DNA from: Aphelocoma coerulescens
Taxonomy: Eukaryota; Chordata; Aves; Passeriformes; Corvidae
Direction: 5' to 3'
NCBI RefSeq assembly: GCF_041296385.1
Contig: NW_027184085.1
Coordinates: forward strand, 56,449,109-56,513,108
Length of the DNA stretch: 64,000 nt
In this document: positions 11,521 to 22,850 of the stretch, piece after piece
Layout of the letters: every line of letters begins with the position of its first letter
Numbering within the stretch: position 1 is the stretch's first letter
Program-made: the position numbers and the translations under genes
The notes under the pieces: model-generated
Databases searched by the model: none
Seen by the model: only the letters and a program-made list of their open reading frames with translations
Told to the model about the DNA's origin: nothing

Positions 11521-11890
11521 GATATAATCACAGGTGTTACAAGAACAGGAAAGGCTTTTATTAAGGTTGTGTTAATCTCCTGGAGGCTGAGCTTTTGAGA
11601 TCCTACCTATTTAGATGTAACTAAACTAGATTTCCAAACACTCTGCATCCCTCCCCTTGAAATGATGTTTCAGATATTTTCAATACTTCTCTATTCATTC
11701 AGTATTTCAATGACGTTGAAAAAATACAAGTGTGCTTCCTTTTCTTACTGAAAAAGCTTGTATTATACATAGAAAACAGAAAAACAGCTCTTCCTCTCCC
11801 AAACGAGATCATTCACCAACAGGTAACCTGCATGTGATAGACAGCTTATCAGCATAAGTCTATTTAAATACTGTCCTCTGCTCCTACCTT

Positions 11891-11943
<53 letters not shown>

Positions 11944-11986
11944 TTATTATTATTATTATTATTATTTTTTTATTATTATTATTATT
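11891..11986. repeat. Compound trinucleotide microsatellite (TAC)n(TAT)n
   Basis: About 17 copies of TAC/ACT (11891-11942) run directly into about 14 copies of ATT (11943-11986), interrupted once by a T6 run near 11965. The sharp change of unit suggests that C-to-T changes in an original array were expanded. The minus-strand frame through it encodes only poly-Val/poly-Ile and is an artefact. Confidence 0.97.
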
Positions 11987-12070
11987 CTCTAGGTGGGATC
12001 TTGACATCCTTGAACCTAGCAGCACAATGCCCAGTGACTTCAATAGGGTCAGGATTTCACATTCTGTGTA
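11987..12070. repeat. Possible ancient amniote repeat fragment
   Basis: The stretch around 12025-12062 (cccagtgacttcaatagggtcaggatttcac) resembles a phrase common to old interspersed repeats of amniotes. Family and orientation cannot be assigned, and only tens of bases match. Confidence 0.2.
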
Positions 12071-13201
12071 TTTAGTTTTCCCCACTGTTTACTCTGAACT
12101 CCATTTTGCGTTGCTTTTATGTCTTTGGGGTGGAGTTGTGTCTATGACTTGTATCTGCTTCCTTCATTTTTTCTTCCACTTCAGCCATTTTTACTGAAGC
12201 ACAATGTGAACCAAAGGACTTCTTGGATGAACTTACAACCTGTCATTTCAAAGAAGTTGTTCCACAAGATAGAAACCCAAAATTCTAATCCCTATTTTTA
12301 GTGAAAATATATACTTGTCATGTTTCTGTCTTTGTACTCATGGTCTCCCTACACTTATATTTTTCCATGTAAATAGACATAGGTGCATATTACTAATTTT
12401 TTCCTTAAATTAGAATATAAGTTAATCAAGCAAATAATTTTTTTTTCACATTTAGCTAAATTAATAAATGTACAAATGTTAAAGCTCCTTTATACAAATA
12501 GTTGTCAATTTCCCCTTTAAAGGTACTTTAATTCCTGGTCTTGTGCTTAGAGCTTTTAGAAAAACAATGTAGTATTCTGTTTTTATTTAATAATGTTTGG
12601 AATGCTTTTGTACGAGACACAACTGAGGAACATTTTTTGCATAATATTCATGAACTATTTCCCCTGAAATGCATTTTTGTTTTTATACCTCAGTGAACAG
12701 CTCTGTTTGAGTAAATGATCCATCCTTGACTCATTGTGTATACAGAGAGAAGATCTGCCTTTGATTGTTGTTTTAATAAACTGGAAGTCTGCCAGTGTTC
12801 TCTGGTAAGAGGAAGAGAGCATTAATGATACCACTGTGAAGCTCGTCCTTGTTTGGTCTTATACTAGATTTAACCCCCACTGATCCTTTTTTCATACTGA
12901 AATGGCTGTTCAGGCTAGTCAAAAGGCACAGAGTAGTAACTGCTGTGATTTGAAAGCAAGAAACTTTTACAAGTGCCAAATGTAGCACATTTTAAATTCT
13001 TCTTATAGCACTTAGAGGACAGTGATTAATGATAAAAAGCTCCAGTTTGTGTTATCTATCAAAATGCTTCTCTCTTGCTGCTTGGCGAGGGAGAGGATTT
13101 ATGGTAAAGAAAAACCTGCCATCCATCCATAGTATCTAAATTTATCAACTCCACACATTCATGTAAATAATGTTAAATTATAGATCTGTAGCTATCTGGA
13201 T
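12071..13201. other. Non-coding, nothing recognised
   Basis: AT-rich sequence with T-runs (12429-12438). No supported gene, RNA or transposon. Confidence 0.5.
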
Positions 13202-13345
13202 TTAAAACCAAAACACAAAAAACCACAAAACAAACAAAAAATCAACAACAACAAAACAAACAAACAAACAAACAAAAAAGCCCAAAGAAAACCCCATCAA
13301 AAAAATCAAACCAAAAAAATAAACCAAACCCAAACAGAAAAGAGA
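13202..13345. repeat. A/C-rich low-complexity tract with (CAAA)n
   Basis: About 140 bp made almost wholly of A and C, including a clean CAAA array near 13252-13276. It has no open frame and is a typical decayed simple repeat. Confidence 0.9.
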
Positions 13346-16300
13346 GAGACATTTTGAACTGCCAAATCAGTGATCTTAAAAAATAAATGAAGTTATTTCC
13401 TTCAAGCAGCCTGAGCGATGGAGTGTTCTCTTCATGCCACCAATTTCTTATTAAAACTAAAATATGAAATTGCCAGTGATCAAGAGACTTTCTCAGTAAT
13501 GCTCAGTAGTATTTCTGAAAGCTTTACTTTATTCTGTAGTTCTCTAGAAGTCATCTTTAATATATCTGATAAGGGTCATAGATTTTTATACCAAGAACTC
13601 ATAATTGTTTTGCTTTGTTCTCTAGCTCTTAAGCTTTCACAGAGAAAACCGCCTGCACCTTGCATAAAGTACACTTCACTCCATCTGTCAGGCAGGGAAT
13701 TCTCTGTATGAGAGCAGCAAATGCAGAAAGAGGAGAGGAACATATGGCGTGTCTTAGTCCTCCCACCCCTCCCCCTGTTACCTTGTGATTGCTCTCTCTC
13801 ATGCATTTACATTTTTGAATCAATTCGTATAATGGTTTACCAACCACAGAATGCTAGCCAGGGATTGCAGACATGCCAGTTTCTGCCATGTAGTGTATAT
13901 TATTTCATGGTGTTTGCCCAAAAGGATGGGACCTGCTTTATGCCTCCCTACCTGATAGGGAAACCATCAGGCTTATTTCTTTTGTTTCACAATTAATTTA
14001 AATTTTGTGCCTTTGAGATTTTTAAAAGCATGAAACAGGCACAGTAGGAGATTTTTTGAGCCCCTATTTTACATATTTACATGAGATTTCGGAGGTAAGA
14101 ACATGTGCTTTTTCACAAAAATTTGCTTGTCACTTGCTATTATATCTGTTCAGCTTCCCACTCATGCAAAAAGCTGGCTAACATATCATGCTGTAACCTC
14201 AAGTTCATCAAAGATCAGCAGCAATGACTTGGCAAATTTGTGTCCTTCTTCCCCTTTGCAATGCTTTACTCACATCATAGCCAAGTTACCACCCAACACC
14301 CACAAAAAATTTTGATATTGAATAGACAACTTCATTTTTTTTGCTGCACTAAACGCAAACAGTTGTCTCCAGAAGACAAAGAAGTGTTTCTTTTTTCCAG
14401 GTTTATTGGTTGTAATCAAATTCAGTGAAATTATGTCCTCTGACCTAATTTCAAGCACCCATTGGTACAGATGCTTCAGCCATTTTTAAGGTCAGCGTGA
14501 GTTCCATGTTTGAGGTTCTGTGCAATTTAGGCTCAGAGTGACCACCAGAAATTTCACATCTTTTTTTTAAATCTATTCATTATTCTTGTTATTCAGTATA
14601 ATTAACCAACTATGTTGCTAAAATCTCTTCACTTTCATGAAGTCCAGAAAGCTTGTGCAGGGTAATGGAAAAACTTTCTGACTTGAATCCTAGATGTGCC
14701 ACCCAAGGATGGTGTGTTCCTGAATGTGCTGCTCACAGACAAAAAGGAACTGGTTGGTGCTTTTTCTTAAGGATTTTTGGCAGGGAAGGCGGTTACTTCT
14801 TTATTTTAAAAAATTACATATTTAAAATAACTGCATATTTGCTTGCGGAAATATTAAATTGCTTAACTATGGCAACAAAGTCATCAAATGTAAGGAATTA
14901 ATCAAGCATGAAAAGAAAGGGGGAATGGCAATATTATTTCATATACCTTTCAATCCTGACCACTCCATGTTCTTGAAAACGTCTGAAAAACAAGCTCAGT
15001 AACAAGAGATTTTTGTTCAACCCACCTGTAAATTAGTTAGTGAAACTTGACATATAAAGTGCCCTAGTGGGTGTAATTAAGTCTAACTAGTCTTGGCTAC
15101 TTTCTCCAAAGTGAAACATGAACAGTGAAATAACATCCCTAGATGTACTTGTTTTGTAAGGTGAAAACTAGGAAAGTTCAGGGAGATCAATTACACTATG
15201 ATAGCAATATTTTTGTTGAAGTAGATTTATGTGCTGTTGCTGTTCTCTCCCATGCCCTGGTGATAGAAGTCACATTCCCTTCCAGCATTCCTCCTCCTCC
15301 ACTTTTCATATTCAGTCATTATCAAATGCCTCCATCTTGTTTAAATAACATGATACTTAACCCTTGTTTGATGTTGGGAATGTAAGGTTGCTGAAATTGC
15401 AACTAGAAGGATATAAGAGTGTGTATGGATATATATTCAAAAAAACCTTCAACTTCAGAGTTATTTACCTCATTAACGGAGTTGGAAACTGTTAAACATA
15501 TCAAATGTTTTGCTCAGAAACTCTGACTAAATTAACAGTAGTTGACCTAATATATTAGAAATTATGCATATAATGTTGCTAAATTTTTTTTTAAGGTTAC
15601 ATGATGTCTAAAATATGGGATCTTTCCTGGTTAGGTGTGGGTCTAGATCTTACAGATTAATTTCAAATTGGGTGTTTCTTTGTGTACATAACAGGTAGGT
15701 AAAGAACAGGAAGATGAGAATAAGTATAGATATCTTTGACTGAACACCATGGGGTGTTTGGCAACTAATCTGGAAAGCATTGCTCCTTGACTTCCTTTGT
15801 CCCTTCAGATGTCTTGTGAGAGGGAAATGAGGTTTGCTGCTAAACAAAGCTGAGATTCCAGGACCCTGAGGATGCAGAGCACCAGGAACTGTTAAGGCAG
15901 GGGGGTGAATTTTCCTTCTAAGTACCTTTTCTGTCATATCTCCCTTGTCTTCAAAAGAACAAACTTTTGAGCCTATTGCAGAAGTGACATGATGTCACAA
16001 GAAGCCTGAGTTTAGACCTTGAACGTTATAAAGTGCAGAATGGAAATTTAAAAATCCAGTAACATGGTCAGGAGAGCCAAAGGAAAAGAAACTTTCTCCC
16101 TTCTAAGATGGAATCAATAAAACACCTGAACTGCACAACAGAGATGAAGGTTGCTTTCCATCACACTTTAGTTAAAATGGGTTTTGCTTTATGCAAAGTT
16201 TTATACTTGAGACTTCTGTTTTTATCCAGTATATATTTTTAATTAAAATGAAAAAGCAAGAAAAATTAGAGTACAATTCATTTTGAAAAGCAGATTTTGC

Positions 16301-16466
16301 GAAGTTTTTGTTTTGCAAATACAAAGAAAGCTCAATAACAGGTTGCAACTTCTCTTCAAAAGCCTGTAAAGCCACAGCTTATCATACAAACAACCAAAAT
16401 ATTTCATGCCATAAGCAGTAAGGAGGTTCTGGAATCGATCAGAAACAACATCCTGACAGCAACAAG
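13346..16466. other. Non-coding, no supported gene
   Basis: About 3.1 kb of AT-rich sequence. Open frames of up to 97 codons overlap on both strands (for example around 13418-13850) and show no domains or coding-like composition. A faint MIR-like string near 14680-14710 was too weak to call. Confidence 0.5.
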
Positions 16467-16575
16467 AAAAGGTGGGTGCTGTGCTGAACCTCATACACTC
16501 CAACAGGAAACGGTTCCTTGGGGCTGTGAAGGTCAAAGGCAGCTACCATAAGGTGGAGTTCAGGTTCCTAAGAAG
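16467..16575 (+). mobile_element. CR1 LINE ORF2 endonuclease-end fragment
   Basis: The sequence around 16470-16570 matches the CR1 ORF2 segment at the end of the endonuclease domain. The frame reads NLIHSNRKRFLGAVKVKG, then a degenerate HKVEFRFLRR. In an intact CR1 this lies kilobases from the 3' end. Here it abuts a CR1 3' tail, so an internal deletion or an independent insertion is needed. No catalytic residue set remains. It is a dead fragment. Confidence 0.65.
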
Positions 16576-16583
16576 AGGGAATA

Positions 16584-16738
16584 TTAAAGGTCACAATATT
16601 CAAGATCATCTTGAATGGTGCTGTAAGCAACCTGATCTAGTTGAAGGTATTCCTGTTTATTGCAGGGGGATTGGATTAGGTGTTCTTTGGGGGCCCCTTC
16701 CTAGACCACTACACCCAATCACTCTATTTGATTCCATG
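16584..16738 (+). mobile_element. CR1 LINE 3' tail, first copy
   Basis: The phrases 'gcaacctgatctagttgaaggt', 'attgcagggggattggattagg' and a terminal 'caatcactctatttgattcc' mark the extreme 3' end of a plus-strand CR1. The tail ends at about 16738 and is followed at once by the interior of another CR1. It is diverged and inactive. Confidence 0.85.
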
Positions 16739-16740
16739 GA

Positions 16741-17033
16741 AGGTCGGCGGAGACAGGCTACTTTTGGTGGTGCCCAGTGACAGGATAAGAAGCAGTGGGC
16801 ACAAAATCAAACACGTGAGGTTTCTGCTGAACACCACAAAACACTTTTTCACTCTTCAGGTAACCAAGTACTGGAGCAGGCTACCCAGGGAAATTGTGGG
16901 GTCTCTATCCTTAGAGATATTCAAAAGTTACCTTATATGGTCCCGGGCAGCTGGCTTTAGGTGGCCCTGCTTGAGTGGATAAAACAACCTTCAGAGGTCC
17001 CTCCCAACTCCAAACACTCTATGATTCTATAAA
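16741..17033 (+). mobile_element. CR1 LINE 3' end, second copy, in tandem
   Basis: A second plus-strand CR1 segment. It starts with the 'ggtggtgcccagtgacagga' ORF2-end block (16769-16790) and runs to a clean terminal 'ctatgattctat' (17019-17030). Its 3' end differs from the copy just upstream ('cagaggtccctcccaactccaaacactctatgattc'), so the two belong to different subfamilies or ages. The 100- and 102-codon frames here are CR1-derived, not host genes. Confidence 0.92.
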
Positions 17034-19025
17034 TGCAGCAGCTGTAATTATTTGTTTTTTTCAGAAGATCATTTATTTGCAAGTTAGTACAGCTAATTTA
17101 ATAGAAATAGATGGTTGTAACATTGCAAGTGGCATAGAGTAGTAATTTTGCAAGCACGTATGGAAATTTTGCTCCATATATGTATGTAGCAAGCAGCAAA
17201 CATGCAATCAAACATGGTATGAGGAAGACTTTTCCATTTTATGGCTTGCTATTTATACTGAGCTATTTCAAAATTCTAAATTCAAGCTTAATATGTAAGA
17301 TATTTTAAATAATTGATAATGTACCTAAATAATTAATCACTGGAAAGATACTTTGTCAGAGAGAGGGTGCATCTGTTTACATTCCACAATGCTTGAAAAA
17401 AGATGGTGGTTGCCTTTGAATTACTAGAGTAATTGTGGTAACATGTAGGAAGCTTTGCAAAAGCAAATAGCACTAAAAGGTGCCTCCCACTGATTCAGTG
17501 TGAGTGAATGACATGGATCACCATGTCAGAAAGAGTTAAAATTCATATATTCAGGCATAGGCATTATAGATGCACCTCTTTTCCTAGTCCACTGATGGAG
17601 CAAAGAACTGAGGAGATGGAAGAAGGGAAGCCTTGTCTCACCTTACTCCCCCCCATCCTCAGCTTGGAAATACTTTTGCTCATAAATGCTCTTCCTATTT
17701 TTCAGGTGCTGAAGTTGATGGCAAAGAGCTCTCCAAGGGAGTTTACAGGTGTGATGGTGTTTGAGTTACTCTGGGTTCTCTGGGGAGATGTAGCTGGGCA
17801 CTCAATGTTGATGCCCAGATGAAAATGAAAACCGGAATTTCATTTTGCATGTAAGATGACTTTTGAAACTTGAAATCTGATTTCTCAGCAGGTAACCTCT
17901 GCAATATCAAAAGGACAAATAGGTTGGGGGTGTTTTAAGGTGTGGAGGTTTGTGATGAGAAATTTGTTATCACACACAAACCTTGCCACAGCACAGTGAA
18001 AATACTGCCTCTTAAAATCCATTCTATACAGGTTATTTATGCATTTATTTCTTCCACCCAAAGGAATGCATCTGATAAACTACCACATTCACTGTGACTC
18101 AAGTAAAGATTGTCTTCAAATTTGTATTTCATTCAAGAAAATGAGGAAAAAGAAGATCTGTGCAAGGCAGCTAGGCAGCTTTGGTTAAGGCAGATGTTTG
18201 TGACCCTGTTACATTTATAAGTTTCTATTGATACTACACTGTGGGATGAGCTAATGCAGTCTGCATGCAAAGTAGCATTAAGCTCAGAAATAAGTTTCCC
18301 CAGTTCAGTGCATGCATGTATTGAGCACCCAAACCTTTTGATTTATTACTGGTTCCCTAAACACCTTTTGAGATAACAGCACACCAAAATGTTTTTCATT
18401 TCACCCATGAGATGTGAGAGCATAGAAATACTCTCCTTTAGGTTAATTTTTATTCTGCTCTGTCAGTTTATTTCTGTAGCTGTTGGAATTAATAGTCTAC
18501 TTCCCTTACTCTTTACTATTTTCAGAAATAGATCTGAATTAGCTCACATAAATAAAAGTATTTGCAGACTGATTTTTGAGTTCCAAAAGTCACATACACA
18601 AAAATGCTTGTGCAAAACAAAGGTAGTGGAGATATTATTGTGCCATGCATTCTATAATATTTTGCTATTTTAGTGATGCTTCTCTTCTTTCACAAACCCT
18701 TATCGGGTGTCCTTTTATTAAGAAATTGTTAAAAATTCCAAGAGAGTATCTCATTGTTCATTATAGTAAAGCTTAGAAGGATAAAGAGTTTTTTTATTTT
18801 ACAATTTCTATCAGGATTCTAAAATCTATCTTCAGTTTATACCAGCTATCCCCTCAGCCATAACAGCAGGGAACTCACATACGTGCTTGTGTTAATTATT
18901 TTGGACTGCATTGGTTTTGGGTTTTATTCAGTATGTGGTTCATTATATGTTGGTAATAACATTCAGCAAGATGAGCCAGAAGTACAGATTCATGGAAAAT
19001 AATAAGTAAAGTTACATTCTTAAGC

Positions 19026-19072
19026 TAAAACAAAACCAAAACAAAACCCTAAAAAAAACCAACCAAACAAAT
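19026..19072. repeat. A/C-rich low-complexity tract
   Basis: A run of CAAAA/CAAAAC units with few other bases. Simple repeat. Confidence 0.75.
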
Positions 19073-20278
19073 ATAATGGGGTTATATGGAATATATGTTT
19101 CAGGTATTTGTGTTGCTTTTCCAGTGCTGAATTGTGGCTCTATCCTGAAGAGACATCAGTCCGGTACTCCCAAGGAGTTTCAAAATTAATCCTATCTTAC
19201 TGGAAGTTTCCTTCAGCACATTTCCCATAATTTGAAACATGCACTTCTGCCTAATGTATACATACTTGTGACTTACTGTAGCCTTAAAGATACAGTCATA
19301 TAGTGTAGGAAATACACTATCAGTTGTCTTAGCATCAGACATGTTTCAAATAAATATATGATTTGCTGTCTTTTATCATCTGTTTTACAAGCAGAGCTGA
19401 AGATGACTGCTTAAAAAGAATGATCAGCTGCATTTTTCATCTTAAATCAGCTGGTTTCCTCACAATGACAATAACATCTGTATTGAAGGTGTTGGACCTT
19501 GATTGTTGACCTGATACAAGGATAATAAGCATGTTTTTAACCATCACTTGTCTTCTCCAGATGAACAGATCTAAACTGATGTGTCAATATTACGTGCGAT
19601 GACAGAATTGACTCTACTTTCCTTTGTAGTCTTACACTCCTAACAAATAAACCACCTGATTTTGTCGCTGTTTTAAGCAGTAACTATATATTCCTTGTAC
19701 ATGCAAAGTACAAATTCAAATCTCCTTCTGTCTATTAGAATACAATAATAATAGTAAGTGTAAGTACAGAGGGAGCTTGGAAGTCTGCCAAATTCCTAAT
19801 AATTGGGAAAGGAGGGAAACCCTCTCAAACTCAGATGGAAGGTAACATGCCCTTTACCTATAAATATTTTGAAATTGTCTCACAAGAAGAGAGGTGAGAG
19901 TGGGGGGAGAAAAACATCCTCATAGTTTATAAGAATTATTTTGAAGCTTGAAAAAGGTAGCACCTGTTATGCTCTACCCCAGCATTCATGTTGAAAATGA
20001 TATTAGGATGCAACACACGATTTCTACACTGTTCTGTTGGATGCAATTCACAACAGTCTAGAAACACCCTATAAATCCTGCCATTAAAGCTAGCTGGGAT
20101 GTGTTAGAAGAGCAGTTCTGAATGAGAATTCACCTTCAATAAGGATGAAAGAAGGATTGTCAGGATTGTCTAGAGGGTGTGCCTACATAAACCTAAGCTT
20201 GTATGAAATTTCTCCACCCTATCTCTTTTCCCTTTTCCATCTCAATAATAATGAAGTACTGAAAAACAGGACATGTAA

Positions 20279-20320
20279 AAAAAAAAAAAAAGAAGGGAGG
20301 TTGGGAGGGGAAGGGAGGAA
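20279..20320 (+). repeat. Poly-A/purine tract with a canonical G-quadruplex motif
   Basis: A run of As is followed by four G-runs, at 20295-20297, 20303-20305, 20307-20309 and 20313-20315. The loops are 5, 1 and 3 nt, which satisfies the G3+N1-7 quadruplex rule on the plus strand. The tract is almost all purine, so triplex formation is also possible. Function is unknown. Confidence 0.75.
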
Positions 20321-21270
20321 AACCCCAAAGAACAAAATAGTATAAAGGGTCACACAGAAAAAAACTATTCTGGACGGTCTATCCATATTTTATATTCTAT
20401 ATTTTCCTGTCTAAACTTAGTCAATGCCAGAATACATTATGGCAAGTGAATTTGCATAAACATAGATGCCGTCTGTAGAGGCATGTCCCTATAAAGCAAA
20501 TAACTTCAACTTGTTATTAGCTCTTTCTAGATCAAAAATATAGACCTTTTGGTGATATTCTACCGTGTAAAATGCAGTTGAAAGGAGAACAGTTCTTGTC
20601 AACATGCATTTACAAACAAATTTAAAGCCATTTTCTGAACCTCTAAGATCTACACATTTCAGCAGATGGTCTCTTGTGTGACATTTTTCCCAGGAGAGCC
20701 CAGGTGCATTCTACTGTAGTGTATAGTATCAAATGAACAACTGCTTTCATGGCTGAGTAAGTACTTTCTAAAAAGAAAGACTGCTTTTCTCACAGATCTG
20801 ATCTGTGTTTGTGAAATATGACACTACTATCAGTTTCAGAACAGAGCAAAACCCACAGAAGCACGCAAACTCAAACATGATAAATAGCAGATCTTAATCC
20901 TAATCCTATTCCCAATCAGTAAAGCACTTCTGACCTGCAGTTGAACTGAGATTTTCAGTTGAGGCAGAAAACCCCATTTCCTCAATTCTATTATTTTCTT
21001 CTAGAGACAGGCTGTTTAGAAGGGTTTTTCTACCACTCATGATAACCTGCTATTGAGAAACACAGGTTATGAATCTATAAAGCTAGAGTGGAAATTTCAA
21101 TGTCACGTTGTGCCTTTTGGAAATGAGAGGGGATGTGTTTGGATGGATAAGGTGTAGCAATTAATGTCAATCAACAGTTTTGGCATAACCTGGAGAGAGG
21201 TGTGATAGAACCTCTTCACTCTGTAGGTGATGACCTGGGGTGTTTCCAGAACTTCTTCACAAGAGAGCAT

Positions 21271-21292
21271 ATATATATATACACACATATAT
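21271..21292. repeat. Short (AT)n/(AC)n alternation
   Basis: About 22 bp of alternating AT then AC dinucleotides. Simple repeat. Confidence 0.8.
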
Positions 21293-22589
21293 GAAAAGTT
21301 TGTCCTGACATTCATACTGTCAAACATCCCACGTAAGGGAGGTTCTAATGATCCAAAAAAAAATGTTACTGCTACTGGCATATAATATCTGAGTAAGAGC
21401 TGATGGATATGTTATGAAGTAACCATGCTGGCAATTAAAAAAACAAAGAGTAACTACCAGTGACATGAAGATGAGGGGTTTTTTTAAATTCATTTTTGCC
21501 TTTCATCTGTGGGCATAGATACATTTCTGAAAAAACTCACCAGATTCACAGAGAATGATGTTCTTAAACTACTGCAGGCACATCATCTCTAAAACAACTG
21601 CAGGTTTGTGAAGGTAGAAATATGGGCTGGGCTGTGGATGCTCTGTTGTGACTGGAATAGCCAAACAGATTGTCTTCAGTTACACAGGGAGCAGGCCTGC
21701 TGACTGGTGAGAGGAAGCACAGCCCAGAGCAAACTGAAAAGAAGGAAAGAAAAAATTGCCATCTGGAGACTGAGCAGCCTATCAGATAAGTGGAGAGCTA
21801 TTGAGGAATACGGAGAGCCCTTGTAAAATTACCCTGCTTGGAAATCCAGCTGAATAGCTAAATTCTCCCTTGTTCCTGTTCAGACATGCTGAGCAGTTAG
21901 TGGTTTTAGAGATCTACAAAAGGCTTGTTTCTTTTGTTCTTGGTTTGTTCCTTGTGTTTAAACCAAACAATACTTTGCTTTGAAAAAGTTGATTAATTAC
22001 AGCTGTTAAATACTACATATTGAAGAAAGAAATACACCAAAGAACAGCTGAATAGTAGATTTCAAGGGAGAGCCTGAAAAAATGGTACTCAGATCAGCAA
22101 GGGTCAAACATGTAGCTGGGGCAGCTGGTGAGCAGCTAAAGCTTTTCAGTACAACTTAGAGTAAAACAAGGACTGTGGTTGGCGAAAGAGTCATAATTCA
22201 TTTTCATTTCTCAGAGTTACATATCTTGTTTTTTCCTTCTTTTTATTTTTTTTTTAATGACAGAATTGTGCATGCTTGTGCTGTGTAGCCAGCTGACTAT
22301 GTGAAAGAACCGCAACCGTGTCCCTTCTTAAAATCAGGCAGAGGCTAAATGGGGCAGACTTAAAATGCACCCCAAATCAAACTATTAACTCCACCTTGTT
22401 GTAAAAAGTCTGTTGTAAACAAAAAATCTTTCCTAGAGCTGAAGATGCCACACAGAGACAGCTTTGCTAAACCAGTGAGTTCCTGGAACCAGTTTTTTGT
22501 ACTTGCTATTTTTCTGAAAAAAGTTTCACCAACAGTATTCATCTGGGTCAAGCAGTGAACTCCTCCAAAAGAAGAACTTTCAAGAAGAC

Positions 22590-22850
22590 ATGCTATTGCC
22601 CTGGGGAATTTTGTGGGCAGAGGGGAAGACCCTTATTTCTTTCAGAATTAATGTAACTGTGATTTTACGTGTGGTTGCATATGCAGAATCCAAAGGTTTG
22701 CCTTTTCTATGAGATTGAAAATAAGCTCCCTTGTCTTGAAATATATGGTTCCTACATAAATAACATGAAGCCTCTTTACTTATAGATGCCTTATAGTTAT
22801 GTGCTGTAAATTGCATTTCTGTGATGACAAAGCAAATTTGTAGCTGTTGG
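22590..22850. promoter_or_regulatory. CNE-like block with a TGCATATGCA palindrome
   Basis: Mixed-complexity block containing the perfect 10-bp palindrome TGCATATGCA (22676-22685), which embeds overlapping POU/E-box-like sites, next to ACGTG (22668-22672). Its minus-strand 78-codon frame has no recognisable domain. Regulatory role is inference. Confidence 0.28.

Larger units (their letters stand above)
17034..22589. other. Non-coding, no supported gene
   Basis: About 5.5 kb without a supported gene. It holds an A/C-rich tract (about 19026-19072), the purine/G4 tract (20279-20320) and an AT/AC alternation (about 21271-21292). The 104-codon frame at 17508-17822 has no domain. A 43-nt exon-like piece inside it is discussed in the findings. 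Confidence 0.5.

Noticed and set aside
11864..12085. Minus-strand frame with long poly-Ile and poly-Val runs
   Set aside because: It is translation of the TAC/TAT microsatellite.
14653..14780. MIR-like string 'gacttgaatcctagatgtgccaccca'
   Set aside because: Only about 25 bp resemble the MIR 5' region; too weak to call.
16472..16982. Two plus-strand frames of about 100 codons
   Set aside because: They cross the junctions of CR1 fragments and represent decayed CR1, not host genes.
17508..17822. 104-codon plus-strand frame
   Set aside because: No domain or coding-like composition. Expected by chance in 64 kb; only the 43-nt subsegment is kept as a weak lead.
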